A DNA stretch of 64,000 nt from Engraulis encrasicolus (Eukaryota > Chordata > Actinopteri > Clupeiformes > Engraulidae): the NCBI RefSeq assembly GCF_034702125.1, contig NC_085880.1:14306975-14370974 (forward strand), read 5' to 3'. Under the pieces are notes generated by a model, which did not search any database, was not told where the DNA came from, and was given only the letters and a program-made list of their open reading frames with translations. The translations under genes and the position numbers were made by a program. This document shows positions 1 to 13,139 of the stretch, in pieces; the first letter of the stretch is position 1; each line of letters begins with the position of its first letter.

Positions 1-150
1 TACAGTTCCTTAAGTTAAGTTAACTGGAGGGACTGTGTTAAACCAATACTCTAAAATACAACTTCACTAAATTAACGTAGCAATTCGATAGCAAAAGCTT
101 GAAGTGAAAAAAATTTGACATCAAGGAATAGTTCTATCATTCTTTGAGAT

Positions 151-156
151 TTTATT
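151..156 (-). promoter_or_regulatory. Polyadenylation signal AATAAA for the SGNH-like gene
   Basis: A canonical AATAAA on the minus strand about 225 bp past the TAG of the SGNH-like exon; no nearer canonical signal was seen. Confidence 0.5.
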
Positions 157-378
157 TATAATCTGGTAAAAAAAGAAAAGAAAGAGACAAAATCACGTCA
201 ACACATATCTGATACTCTTTGTACAGTCCATACTGAATGCCATCTTACAGTTTTTGTAGTCGATGCTACTACAAGACGCAAAATTAAGTAATCAAACAGC
301 AGCAACATAAACATCTCCATTAGTACACTAAGTAAAAATAAAATAAAACAGCAGTATTTTTTTCTTTCTTCACTGCAA

Positions 379-1013
379 CTAAGAGGCACTGCCCTCTTCC
401 TCCTCCTCATTCCATTTCATCAGAAAGTCCTTTATGTTGTTGTTGAAGGTGTCTATGCCCCTGCCTGACAGATGGATACCATCCGGCCGGTAGAGTTCAG
501 GCCGGATGTTGTTGTGTGTGATCACAGCGCCACCCAGCTCCGCCATGACAGCGTGCATGCGCGCATTGATCACCTTGCGCTGCTTGTCCACCATCTTGTG
601 CACGTCGTCCACCATGGTGCCTCCCTGCTTCCAGAAGCGGCGCGGTAGGATGTCCGACCACACCAGTCGGCAGCTGGAGGGCAGGAGGTAGCGCGCCGAC
701 GTCAGGTCCCTCCTGATTTGGCTCACCAGCTGCTCCGGGTCCGGCGTGCGGCTGATGTCGTTGCCACCCAGGTGGACGATGAGCATGTCAGGATTGGGCC
801 ACGTGAGCTTGAGCTGGTGGAGATGGTGCCCCAGCTGGTCCCAGGTCATGCCCTGCAGCCCCTTCCACCACACCTTCACGCACTTGGGGTCCAGGCCTAG
901 CTGCATCCCGAACTGGGACGCCGTGTTGTTGGCCTTTTTCTCGGCCAGGGCCACCAGGCTGTGGCCGCAAATCCAGATATTCTTACCACCAACTTTGGTG
1001 CTCGCCACATTCC
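379..1013 (-). CDS. SGNH/GDSL hydrolase-like protein, terminal exon
   Basis: The minus-strand frame ends at a TAG at 379-381 and encodes an SGNH-fold domain. The block I serine motif reads WICGHSLV (GHS rather than the textbook GDS), block III reads HLGGND, and block V reads DGIHLSGRG, supplying the Asp-x-x-His pair. The open frame runs to 1161, but a good 3' splice site (TCCTCTAG then GGAATG) puts the exon start at 1013, and the residues beyond it look like read-through intron. A minus-strand AATAAA lies at 151-156. Multi-copy proteins of this kind are common in fish and amphibian genomes; some may be carried by transposons, so this may not be a single-copy host gene. The substrate is unknown. 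The tail is acidic (NEEEEEG). Upstream exons were not found. Confidence 0.75.
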
Positions 1014-1516
1014 CTAGAGGATTGCAACAACAGTATACAATTGCAATTGTGAGCATTTCAGGTATAAACTCTGCTGCATGGATACAAGCGTCCTCCTGCC
1101 TGCCACGTAGCTTCTTCTCTACGCTCAGTACTACTTGTCCCACATACTCATTTCCTCTCAATCATTTGACTAGATAATCTCTGTACAAAAATACCTATAC
1201 TTATATACTAAACCTACCTTTTAAAATGTGCAAATGGGGATGGTATGACTACAGCCACTGAACAATTCTGAACAAATAAACCTGCAAAATACGCTTATGG
1301 TTCTTTCCCCATCATCTCTAGAATCTCACATGTTAACCTGAAGATTTGTGTTAAATAGTTATGTATATATCCAAACATCATTTCTTTTCCATTACAAAGA
1401 CGACATGAAATATATCAAACCTATATACCACGTTCACCTTTTTCTCACCCTTTAGCTTGAAGGTAAAAGCAGGATTCCCAAAAGTTGGAATATAATTGAA
1501 TTTAAATCCAATTTAA

Positions 1517-2610
1517 AGGAATAGTCCACCCATTTTTGATTTTCACACATTTGCAGTACTTCCTAGTACACCGTCACACATGAATGTGCATATAATTTCC
1601 TTCTCGGTGTGTTCAGTACCGGTACTTAGCTTAATATCAGGAAGTACCATTAGCATCAAGCCACAAATGATCACTTGACATAATTAAATGGCCGTATTGC
1701 ACTCTGGTGAATTTTACATGCATTTCACAGTTTTTCTCCATAGATTTGGCTAATTTCAACATGGACAAATCCCCTTACCTCCTTGCAGTTTTTCACAAAA
1801 GAATGGCATTTCTCATTGCTTTCGTCAAATTTCAAATGCCTTGTACATGTCTCAAATGTCTAGTACTTTTTTGGAAATTGCTATGTACAAATAGCCTACA
1901 CCGCTAACAAAATGAGCACACATTTAACACATTTTTTAAACAAAGTGATTTTGTTTATCTAAACGGATTAGTCAATTCTCAGTCAAATGGTTCTTCTCTC
2001 CATTGTGCAAGTCATCATATGCAAAACAGTCAACCCAATTGGCAAAACCGATTTCATTAAACAGTAAATTCATGCCAGTAATTGGAACTTTAATACTTTG
2101 TCAAATATAATTTTACTGCTGTATACACTTGTTTTTCTCTGTTGTTAGTAATTTATTGACATTTCTTCAAACAACATTCTGTAAAGAAAAAATGCTTGAT
2201 TTGGGATTTGTCCATATTATTTTGAGAATGTAATTTCTGTTTTGATGTGTATTTATATGGGATAGGGGTTTAGTTTTGAAGTAAGAATGAGCAGTTTTTA
2301 GGAGATACGTCATTTTGCTAGTTATCAGAAATATTGCGCAGAAGTGTAAGAATGTTTGGCCAAATGGCCCAATAGTTAAAGGAATGTCATCTCAGTTTCA
2401 AGAAATGAGCCAAACCAATGGCGAAGTGGTTCATAAGTTCATTTAATTATGTCATATTTGGTATCATAGACTTCCATTGCTATGCTTAATATGGCTATAC
2501 TGTTAAACTGGACGATGCAAACAGGAAAAAAAGAAATCATGTGTATTCTCATATTTTACCAGGATTTAACTTCATATTAGCAATTTCCTAAAATGAGGTG
2601 GACTGTTCCT
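1517..2610. mobile_element. TIR element, about 1.1 kb, non-autonomous
   Basis: The left end AAAGGAATAGTCCACC (after a TTAA) and the right end GGTGGACTGTTCCTTT are inverted copies of each other. The interior has no long frame. A second AAAGGAATG stretch near 2379 suggests internal rearrangement. The right border lacks a clear TTAA, so limits are approximate. Confidence 0.5.
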
Positions 2611-4717
2611 TTCAGTTTCACAGGCCTGACTCAAACAGGGAATCAAGAGCAGAATTTCAGCCACATTCCTGTGCTTTGGGCACGAGGTCTCACGCGACCA
2701 CATGTTTTGGGTAACCAATGAGGGTGAATGTTTCAGGGTGACTCCACAAATATGCACAAGGCACTAGTGCTCATAGGCTAGTGGTAAGAAAGCGAGGTAG
2801 TTCAGTGTCGCCGCTGTTTGTACTGGAGGATGTCTGATTTTTATTAGCTCTCCTGTAAAAAAAAAAAAGCCTGTTGGCACGTCCATGGACTCTAGAATCC
2901 ATATACCCAATTCTACAGCTGGATATACAGTACCAAGCCATAACTGCTTACATTTTTACATTACACAAAGCTGATGCTTTTAGCAACCTACTGTAATTTA
3001 GGTAAAGGGTATTGGGTGTTGTGCCCGGAGGAGGAATGTTAGGTGGGATGGTATGGGATTCGGCAATCTTTCGATCCCAAGACAGACCTCCCTGGCCATT
3101 ATGCCACTGCTCCCCAAACATCAAAATGGAGATCCTAATATAATAGGTGTAGTAGTCGAATATCATTAGTCTAGTAGTAGACTAATTATAACTTGCTCTG
3201 CGTAGGGAGCTTGGGGTGAAAACCCTGCCTTTTTCATCCTGTAAATGCCCCTATTAACATTTCAAGTTCTGTGACTGGCCGCTACCCTGAAGCGCAGTCC
3301 TGGGACCTCACCTCCTAAACACGTACCTCTTCCAATCTAATTCAACATCCATTTCTTTCTACTGCCGGGGGACACCCAGCTCTTCCAATCAGGCAAACTA
3401 ACCAACCCTAAGTCCTCCCAAAAACCGTACCATACCATCTACAGTCTTCCCCATTTCCTTTTCTAGATCTACCTCTCAAATGGCTGAGGTCAACTGTTCA
3501 CATTATTAACAAAAAACTGTAAGCCCTTATCAGAGTATCTGCATTGGCCCCAAGTTAATCTCGCACAGCTCACGCAACTACAAAGCTCTGGTCATCTTGA
3601 TCTCGTCTGCTTGCCTTAATTTTTCAGAGGGCCACCATATCCTCCACATTTCTAATGCCTCTAGAGGTATGTGTAACCGAGGTCTTCCTGAGCAATTTGC
3701 CAATTCCGGCTCGAAAATGCAACCTCCAGCAATCGTCTGGCATGGTAGGCTGGCTAATACCAGGCTCTCTCACAAGTGATATAATCTGGAGGCCACCTAT
3801 AGAAATTCTTGTAGTAGAGGTGTGGTTTACGATTGCCCATGGCCATTTATTGAGACAGTCCCTGCAGGAATTCACTGGGATGGCCCGATGCCCGATGGTG
3901 CATGAGGATTTCCAGAAAATAGTGATAAAAGTTGTGCTGCTTTTTACACTATTGTTGAGATTTTGTTGTGGCGGAAAGTGAAAGTTCCAATTTGTTGTGA
4001 TTTTTAAAAAATTAAACTTGAGGGATTTTGAATAACCCACTGTAACGGTAACATGGGTTTCCCACACTTGAAAGTAAAAGGATGCTCGCACATTCCACTC
4101 GTCTCATGGTTTATTTTATTTATTTATTTTGTACATTTTTAGCAGTCATTTTGGTAGTTTGAGGTAGGTGGAATTCTAGGTCTAGTAGTAGTGGTAACAA
4201 AAGTTGCATGTTTTAGAACAGAAGGTGGAAAACCCTTGAAAGCATACAAACATAATAAATATTTATTAAGGATTACTACGAGTGCTGTGTTTGCACTTGC
4301 TGATGAAAGCAAAGTCCTGTAGGCTTTCCGGTGTTCTCTTTCAGTCAAGTCATCTCACCCTCTCTATGGAACTACGCTCTCAGCTGTACGATTTGATGAA
4401 GGCCTTGGCAATCACGCCGGAGGTCCAATGAGCTGTGTCGTAGACAGGATGTCCACTTTGTCAAAACCAAATGGTTTGCTCGCAAATCCTCACTTTTCCT
4501 CTCTTCGTCTGGCTATTTCGCCAACTCTGGGTTTAACTGTCCACAAGAAGTACCTACAGTACATTCACTGGGAGCCCAGTCTCGACAAGACCTTCGTCTC
4601 TACCAAGAAAGAGTTTTTTTTACTCTGGATGAGTATAATTACGCAGTTTCAATTTTGGACATTGAATACCTTCATCTTAACCTGTGTAAATTGCTGAGTG
4701 GCTGACTAGTCGCTGGG
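2611..4717. other. Intergenic, no gene recognised
   Basis: AT-rich sequence. The longest frame is 155 codons on the minus strand at 3624-4091; I could not link it to a family, and it lacks splice or codon support. No RNA gene seen. Confidence 0.4.
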
Positions 4718-4725
4718 CCTGCCAG

Positions 4726-5357
4726 CAGGGCCGGTTCTGGCTTATTTGGCACCCTAGGCGAGTTTGAGTGAGTAGGCTACTAACAGCTACTTGATTTCAT
4801 TGCTTGGCATACTTGGCTAATGTTAGCATGCTAACTAGCGATTTCTCAGATCAAAAGCAAAGCTCTTTTTCCCTCTAATTCCAAACAGTAGCCTCATAAC
4901 TATTAGGCTTTCCATTATCACAAACGGTTGCTGATTAAATCACATAGTTCCAAAACACCCTCTGCAACTCCTGCATCATGCAATGACTGGTTTAATGAGA
5001 ACATAACAATTCTCCACCCAGCAGAGCAACACTGCTGTTGGCGCTTGCCCTCTCTGTCTCTCGAGTGAGTCTCCAAAATTCAAAATATATCGCACGCTGT
5101 CACTCGTCCCGCCCCCTTTCTCAGGACTGTCTGTTTATTGGTTCACAGACTTCCCAGAGACAGTTGAAAGCGATATTACTATTGGCTGAGGGGCGTTTTG
5201 CCGTGAGGAGCGCTTTCGCCAGGCTTTGTTGATTGCGACTTCATAAAAAAAACTCCATATCGCAAAATTACGCATCGGAGAGCGCCATTTCGGCGCTCCT
5301 TCTTCACATTGCGCTCTAGGCGACCGCCTAGCCGGCCTATGCTTAAAACCGGCCCTG
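4726..5357. mobile_element. hAT-type MITE with 8-bp target duplication
   Basis: Ends are inverted: CAGGGCCGGTT on the left and AACCGGCCCTG on the right. It is flanked by identical 8-bp duplications CCTGCCAG at 4718-4725 and 5358-5365. The 632-bp body has no transposase frame. An 8-bp duplication with CAG...CTG ends fits the hAT superfamily. Confidence 0.85.
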
Positions 5358-5365
5358 CCTGCCAG

Positions 5366-7704
5366 CAGTGTTAGCTTTTTACCGTAGCATTATAGCTAGC
5401 TTGGCTAACCTTTTGAAAGCTCCCGACTAGCTCAGTAATGCCTACCGCTTCATTCCAGGGACTAACAATGAAGGACCCCTAGTTCTACCATAGATGAGGG
5501 TTCATCATTTGTTGCCAAGGACCAAGGACCTCGTCAACCAGCGTACTCCCATAGAGATGGCTCTCTCATCTCCTTTAGCGAACCAGGGACATATCCATGT
5601 CCTAATGTTCTCTTTCCTTCCTTACCCTGTGTGCCATAGTTTTGTGGTTGGTAAATGTTTCTCTATCCAACAGTGGTGCATATGCTTCGTTTCAAACTAA
5701 GAACTAAGCACAAATGTGCCCCTTGTTCTAGAAATGCCATTGGTCTGTTAATCAGTGTTGTGATCGGCTTCTGTTCAGTGCAGCCAAATTGTGCTGTGCG
5801 CACTTCGGAGGCACTTACCAACAGCTAGATGTAATTGTAGTTCTGGTGTTGTCTAACTTGCCTGTTCCGATTCTTACCGTCCCTAATCCACGATTTTTCA
5901 GCAAACCATGTTCTTTTCACAAGGACCATTCCCAAATAGCAAAATATGAATGGCTGAGTTTTGGCCAAAAACTGCCATGCCATTTTAGCAAGCTTCCAAA
6001 TGGGTCTCAGGACCTACAGTGACCCAAATTTGGCATGCCAAAATCAACCAAAATCAGCCATACATTGGCCAGCACTCACCCAAAAGTCATTCCAAAATTT
6101 CCACACTACAGCCTTACAGGACGTTTATATTAATGTGTTTCACAGTCTCGTCCTCTCAGTGTCTCGAAGACGTGTTGTATGCACACACAAACCTTGCCCT
6201 GTCTAAACAAAGCAGAGGTAAATGCCTGAAATGTGAAAATGCCTTCATCAGGGCATGCATAAACGGGCATAAGCAAAAAAAAAACACGGGCTGCAGGTCT
6301 ATAACATGTAGCTAAATAATATGATCATTGATGTGTAAGCAAACAAATGGAAAACATCATGCAGCGCAATCTACAATTGAAGCGTCAAGTATTTCTCTCA
6401 CATCGACAACAGCTGAGCTGATAAGTATGGAATCCATGATTATATCATACACTAACAGGAAGCGGCAAACAAGAGCCGTCCTTTCGCTAGCGGCGAGGCA
6501 AAAAAAAAACCCCAACAACCCTCACTCAAAGACGCACTCTCTCTTTCTCTCAAAAGAAATCTGATGACTGCTTCTATATTCATTTTTCTTTCAACTTTTT
6601 TTTTTTTCATGACAAAGTTAAGCACCTTGCGTAGGCCTATTAAAAGTGTCATGTTTTGTCCATTTGAGGGTGTAGAGCACACTTCCTGTTTTTTCTTAGC
6701 AAAAAATATGTTTGACATATCTCCAGCAGAAAATATGAAGTCTTTTGTAACTTTAATGACTTTCAGACGGGGGAGGGGCCAAAAGGGTGCCAAAAGTTGC
6801 TGGAGATCACAGTGATTGGTTTTAAGTTACGATATCGCACAGAATTTGTGGGACTTCACATAAGTTGCAAAAAAGGTGCAAATCGTAAATTCCTGGAGGG
6901 ACTGATTGAGCGTTACAAATGTATAATTTGGCATGTAAGTAGCCCATTGACAATCGTGTCAGTTGCATTAAAACTGCAGGCTTCATTTGCCGCCATTGCC
7001 TTTCCATTCCTCCCCAATTGGTTCCCTCTCCGATTGGTTCCTTATCTCTAAGATGGACTTTGGTGCTGGCATCCATGCTGTCTTTCAGATTTAAGTGATC
7101 ATGCAAAGCAGCATGGGATTTTCCAGGCTACTGGTATGGCAGCACAGGTGCTCAGTAATTATTGTATCTATGTAAGGCTTTGAGAGTGGTTTACTAATGT
7201 TCTACCAGTAGCAGCAAGTTGGCATCAGTTACAGGCTGCTAGTAGAAGCTACAGCCAGACTACAACATTTACTCTGACTTGGGCTACCAGCAGAGCAAGT
7301 GGGGACTACTGCATCGTCAACTTAAAAGTAGTTGTGCAGGTTAACCATAACTGATGATTAATATGTACTTAAAACCTCTTAAACTTAGGGACAAATTTTG
7401 CGTTTTTTAAGGTTTCGCACATCTACTTAAATGGTTCCTGTCCACAGGAACCCATCATGTAGTGGCTGGTACCATTTGAAAGTAGAGACCCTGTAGAATC
7501 CACAGGATTCTTTTTCAGTAGACATGTTTTCATTGCACATGTTAAACCTAGGCCTACTACTTTCACATGTTTTTTAGCCAGCATAAACTCTTATCCTGTA
7601 GTCTACCGCCTGTAACTAAAATCTTAATGGAGTGTAGCAGGAGCAGCGTTGTCCAACATATGATCTGTCTATCTGTAAATCTATCTATAGCTATATACAG
7701 TATG
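5366..7704. other. Intergenic, no gene recognised
   Basis: Only short frames, none with recognisable protein content. Overlapping sub-100-codon frames around 5961-6315 and 6452-6815 look random. Likely old, diverged repeats. Confidence 0.35.
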
Positions 7705-9039
7705 TACACTCGCCTCCAAAAGAGTTGTCGCCTACCCATCTGTTTGGAATAACAGCTAATAACCTGACTTTCAATCAATCACTTGGCTTCAGAAGTCACT
7801 CATATGAAAGCTACAACCCTCTCAAATGAAAATGAATGTACAAAAATACATTTCATGCACCAAAGAAAGATTGACCCTTTAATGAACACAGACAGGGCAG
7901 ATTTTGACAAGACAAAAGTTTTGTCGCCTATCGAACATCATGTGAAAATGAGCAGATAAGTCACTTCAAAACACTTCAAATACGCAGATCGGGTGTCATA
8001 CTTAATCACTGATTCACTCACACCTCTCCAGAAAATCAACTTTGGCCTTAGGTGTATGTTTAGGGTCATTGTAATCATGGAAAGCAACACAATGAAAATC
8101 AATGGAGTTCAATGAGAGATGGTGACATATTTGCTATTCGTAGAGCAATACATTTTTAACTTCATGATGTCATCAATGATAAAAGCCCTCACACACCAGC
8201 AGCATGCGTGCAGCTCCACATAAGAGCTGTATCCCTCCCATGTTTGACTTTAGGCACCATGTATTTTTTCCAAATTCTTCACCTTTAACACCAAAGAAGT
8301 CTCTCCCACTGTCCTGTCTCAAAAAAGCCAGCGTATGCCAAGAGTATGTCAGGCCTAATTCTGACAAAAAATGAAGGCTAATGGGACTCATACTCTGAAG
8401 TCAAGATCCCAAGATCAACCATTTTAGAACTGATAGCATCAGAACTATATGGTGTTGGAGACGAAGAATATGAAAAAAGAGAAATGGTGCATAAAGTGAA
8501 ACATGGTACAGATACAGCTCTTATGAGGAGCTGCATGCATGCTGCAGGTGTTTGAGGGCTTTTATCTTTGATTAAATCATGAAGTTAAACATGTATTGCT
8601 CTACGAATAGCGAATATGTCACCATCTCTCATTGAACTCCATTGATTTTCATTGTATTGCTTTCCATGATTACAATGACCCTAAACATACACCTAAGGCC
8701 AAAGTCGATTTTCTGGAGAGGTGAGAGTGATTCAGTGATTACGTATGACACCCAATCTGCGTATTTGAAGTGTTTTGAAGTGACTTATCTGCTCATTTTC
8801 ACATTATGTTCGATAGGCGACAAAACTTTTGTCTTGTGAAAATCTGCCCTGTCTGTGTTCAATAAAGGGTCAATCTTTCGTTGGTGCATGAAATTTATTT
8901 TTGTACATACATTTTCATTCGGGAGGGTTGTAGCTTTCATATGAGTGACTTCTGAAGCCAAGTGATTAATTGAAAGTCAGAATATTAGCTGTTATTCCAA
9001 ACAGATGGATAGGCGACAACTCTTTTGGAGTCGAGTGTA
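7705..9039. mobile_element. Tc1/mariner-type element with very long inverted arms
   Basis: Left end TACACTCGCCTCCAAAAGAG mirrors right end CTCTTTTGGAGTCGAGTGTA, both bounded by TA. The inverted match goes on for about 590 bp per arm (7705 to about 8295, and about 8455 to 9039) with scattered mismatches, leaving a loop of only about 150 bp. No complete transposase is present. The ends resemble Tc1-like fish elements, inferred from the TA target and sequence style. Confidence 0.75.
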
Positions 9040-11633
9040 TCTATATCCATTTATCTATGAGTTTATAGGCTACAGTAGCCCTACAACTGACATGTCTCTT
9101 GCTGCCATCTGCCTCAATGGCTCTAGCTGTGGAGTACCCTTCATCTTAAGTGCAAACATGAAGTCAAGCACTGCTTTATGGGAGAAGAATAACTGACACT
9201 TTTTTGTACAACATTGTGTTTTGTGGTTAGCCTGGGCGAATAGCCGACTGTTGACTCCGTCAATCAGTCTGGCAAAAGCCATGAGGAATCCGTCTCCGTG
9301 GTCAATGGGAGATAATCTGATCTTACTATATAATTTAAATTAATTGAAGTTCCAAACTCAAATTAAAACCCATATTGTGCTTTATTAGCATGTCTGTTAC
9401 GTTATAGCATCGCAAAAGCATACAAATAATAACAAAACGAAAGTGTGAATACAGTTACCTTAACCAATCAGTAACAGAGCTCGTGGGTGAGTTCTACGTC
9501 ACCACTCTCAACTGTTTGCTGATTGGCGAAACACTGAGAGAACCGAGCTCGAGGCTTTTGCCAGACGATGTGCGGAGCCAAAATCTTTGGGTGGAGTACA
9601 GAGGATGGCGTCGCGAGGCTATTTTGTGGTACCCAAACACATCAAATACTAACAAGAAAATGGTGGATATCCATTATCAGTTAACCTTCTGAGGCATTGT
9701 AAATACTTAATTTCTACTGGCTCAAATTCAGAGGGCAATTTGTGAAATTGACGATAGTCGGCACAGCCAGACTTAATTTGTCAAAAAATTGAGTGAAGCA
9801 CCACAAAAGTATCTGTGGACCCATGCTAAATTAAATCCAAATTTGATTTGAAATTCAACTAACGTCTGACCCAGACCCATGGGGCCTCTATGCTCAACGC
9901 ACAGGTCTGTGATGAACAACAGTTAAGTGTGTGCATGCTTTTCTTGAGCAAAGTAAGAGATTTACTGGCTAATACTTGAACATAAAAATGTTCTTAAATA
10001 TTATGCATACCTCTGACCAGGGGTTGACATTGTCGCCAACCAACCTGCCAAGTATTGGGTAAACCTGGCCAGTGGCTAGTAAGTCTCATTACCCACTTTG
10101 ATATTGCCTGGCTCTTGCCCGACCTGTAGTTCCGTGCAGCTTCATGAGCTCCACTACTAGGCGTCACCAGGGGGCTCAAGAGCTCAAACACACAGAGGTC
10201 TGGTAGGAACCAGGCTAACTTTGAAACGCCACAATGAAGAATGAGCTACCTGCCAGTGTACCCTTTGTGGCTAAAACAGGAGCTTTGCTTAATCCTTGTG
10301 AATTGTTTGTATTGACGTTCAGTTACTGTATGACTGCTTTATTTTCTCTTAAGTCGCATGCACATTTATTCGATCCGGCACCATCCCGACTTCACCTGCC
10401 GTGGATACTCCCCCCGCCAGCACCGGAGGCAGTTTGTCATAGTAACTTCCTTGTTTGAGAGCTCACAGTTCGGCTGGCCCAGTTGTAAACGTTTTCATGT
10501 TCTTGCGAAGTCAACTCTACTTTTCACGAGTAGCCAGCCTTGATAGTACACACACTACTAATGACTCTAAACAGGCTAAAGCCTATGATGACCTTGGGCA
10601 AAGCCTCCCTCCCATTCATAATTTATCCATCAAGAGATTCGATCTCTCTCTCTTGCTCACAAACCCTATGACTTTCACGGTTTCATTACTACACTGTAGC
10701 CTAGACTTAGTTTCTCTCACTGCCACGTAGTTCGCTAAAGAGGAAAAAGGCACGCTGTGTATTGTGCTAGAAGCTGTCTAAACAAACACAGTGTATGTCG
10801 TAATGAAACTCAAGTAGACTTGAGTTCGCTAGCCCTCCCACCTTCTGTTTGCAGCTAACAAAACCAGAGTCCAGCATGGAGCCTGATCACCGGCACTCTG
10901 CGCAACCCAACTGAACATGCTCAAAGTCTTCCAACGGAGACCCATGACCACCAACATCCTCCTATTCCCCCAGACGCACTGACACACCAAGCCAACTCTG
11001 CCCCAACTGCCCCCAACGTGTGACAATAACCAACCGTCTGGTTGGTGTAGAGACCCCATTGGGAAGCTGTGGTAATAGCACTGATCCCGTTTCATTGAAT
11101 CAGCTTAGATGCATCATGGTTTAGCTAAATACAACTGACAAACTGGCTAGCAGAAAAGGAGGACTGGCTAGTGAATTGGGGACAAACAACCAGCCACAAT
11201 GGCCATTGAGTGAAAAGGTTAATGTGAAGCCCTGTCTCTGACCATGTAATAAAAGAATTATGACTATTATAAAGTAAACTGATGACCCCATGTTTCTCCT
11301 GTCTATTTTCAATTTAAGTCATTAGGGGCCTCTCTCCTTTTCTTACTTAAGGCTTTAGAGCATTATCTTACTTCAGGCTTTTGTCGATAGTGCACTGAAT
11401 TGTAACAGTCACAATAAAGTCATTACTAAGTCTGCATTTTATCATCTAAAAAAAATTCTAGACCTGGGGGGCTACATACTATTTCACTCATCACATCTCC
11501 CCTTTTCTCCAACCTGCCCTATTTAATGAAGCTTTTACAACTTTAATTACATTTTTCCTTACTTCTACTTTTGCCTTTTTACTTTTTACCTTTTTGGGGA
11601 CCCTTTGGGCAGGGAAGCTTTTCCTGGTAGGGT
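9040..11633. other. Intergenic, no gene recognised
   Basis: Short frames only. Frames at 9994-10191 and 10829-11095 have no recognisable domain and I regard them as diverged repeat or chance. Any further 3' exons of the ZNF318-like gene would be expected here or closer to 13 kb, but none could be supported. Confidence 0.35.
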
Positions 11634-12312
11634 TGACTACTGCAATAGCCTTTTCACAGGTCTTTCCAAAAAGACTATCAATCATCTTCTAATCAGTAAC
11701 TAATCCAAAATACAACTGCAAGGGTTCTCAGAATAACAAAAAGAATTGATCACATTACACTGATTTTAAGGTCACTGGCTGCATTGGCTCCCCGTCATCT
11801 GCAGAATCTACTTCCAAGACATTACTACTTGTGTTCAAATCATTAAATGGGTCGGGACCCAGCTACATACTGGATAGGTGTCAGCTGTACACCACCAATC
11901 AGGTATCTAAGATCTGTGAAGAAAAACTTGCTGGTTATACCAATTGTCAAAACAAGGTGTGGTGAGGCAGCCTTTAGCTGCTATGGTGCAAAGCTTTGGA
12001 ACTAGCTTCCAGACAAAGTAAAAAAAAAAAAAAATGCCCCTATTATTGATAGTTAAAGACCAGACCCAAGACAAAGCTTTTCTCAGATGTCTTCTCTTAG
12101 AAATCCAAATTATTGACTTGTTTTTGATTTTGTATGTGTATTTTTCTTCACATTTCTTGCTTTTACTCCTTTGTTTTTAACTGCCATGCATTGAGCTTTT
12201 GTTTTTCTTCTGCCATGCCTTGTGCTTTTGTTTTTCTTCTATCTTACTTTTTTGTAAAGCACATTGAATTGCATTTGTGTATGAAATGCGCTATAGAAAT
12301 AAAATTGCCTTG
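11634..12312 (+). mobile_element. L2-type LINE, 3' fragment
   Basis: Plus-strand translation gives broken reverse-transcriptase C-terminal blocks typical of fish L2 LINEs: DYCNSLFTGLSKKTI, then a HWLPV block with stops, and an IKWVG block. The end has the characteristic tail ATGCGCTATAGAAATAAA followed by TTGCC. It is 5'-truncated and has several stops. A sister copy lies at 28140-28835. Confidence 0.85.
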
Positions 12313-13051
12313 GTTTGCCTTTCTTATTATATTGACTTCATTATATCTTCCCGGTATTGTACAGATTTTAAACTTAACCAAATTAACAGGGACAGTACTT
12401 ATGTAAACATGTTTGCGTTTGTCTGGTTGCATTTAAGCCCAGTGGGCTTTTGCTGTTTGAAGAACGTCTTTGATGAGGCCAGACACCTTTCTCTGATCAG
12501 ATCAATAGTCAGGTGTGGCTGCTGGAACGAGGGCCAATAGTATCCCGGTACAAATTGACACAGTACACTACATGGCTGCACATGTGCCACTATGCTAGAT
12601 TGTCAACTCACCCACATCTTCCTAAATTTCCCTGGGCAAACACATTCTGTTTACATTTACAAAGAATTACACTAATTTAACAATACATATTTAAAATAAT
12701 TGAACAAATAAACTACAATACAATGAATTATAAGCTACAATGAATTATAAGCTGCAATACAATGAAAATACAATACATGGTCTTTGAAATAACAAATAAG
12801 CCACATTTCGAAAGTTAACAATAGACTCATTGCATTAGCACATCATTTCACAAACAAAAAGTAAAAAAGTATTTTCCAAGTAATTACACCAAGGAGGAAT
12901 ACAGTCAAGATAGAAAAAACAGTAAAGCATGAGGTACCAGTGTAATACAGTGTAATACTTACCAGTCACAGATAATAACTTTTAACATCACTGCCGTGAC
13001 GTCATCCTACTCATTATGGCATACGTACGGCCTACAGAATCAAACCGGTAC
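12313..13051. other. Non-coding stretch after the last visible ZNF318-like exon
   Basis: AT-rich with short direct repeats of AATGAATTATAAGCT near 12720-12770. No acceptor with a plausible continuation of the ZNF318-like frame was found. Confidence 0.35.
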
Positions 13052-13139
13052 CTGTTGTAGAGTCCTTTTTCCCGCTCTCCTGCCTGGCCTCCATCAACTT
13101 CTTGTTGTTCTGCTTCCAGCGCTGACTGAATTGCTCCAG
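13052..13139 (-). CDS. znf318: ZNF318-like exon, basic coil
   Basis: Acceptor TTCACTGTGCAG, donor ACAACAG/GTACCG. Read in phase after the previous exon it gives LEQFSQRWKQNNKKLMEARQ and then ESGKKDSTT, extending the KQKKK helix. The two longer frames here in other phases are shadows. It leaves in phase 1; the next exon was not found. Confidence 0.75.

Noticed and set aside
3624..4091. 155-codon minus-strand frame
   Set aside because: No recognised family or splice context; at this AT content such a frame can arise by chance or from an old repeat.
11491..11685. Lys-rich 64-codon minus-strand frame
   Set aside because: It is antisense to the start of an L2 fragment that reads clearly on the plus strand.
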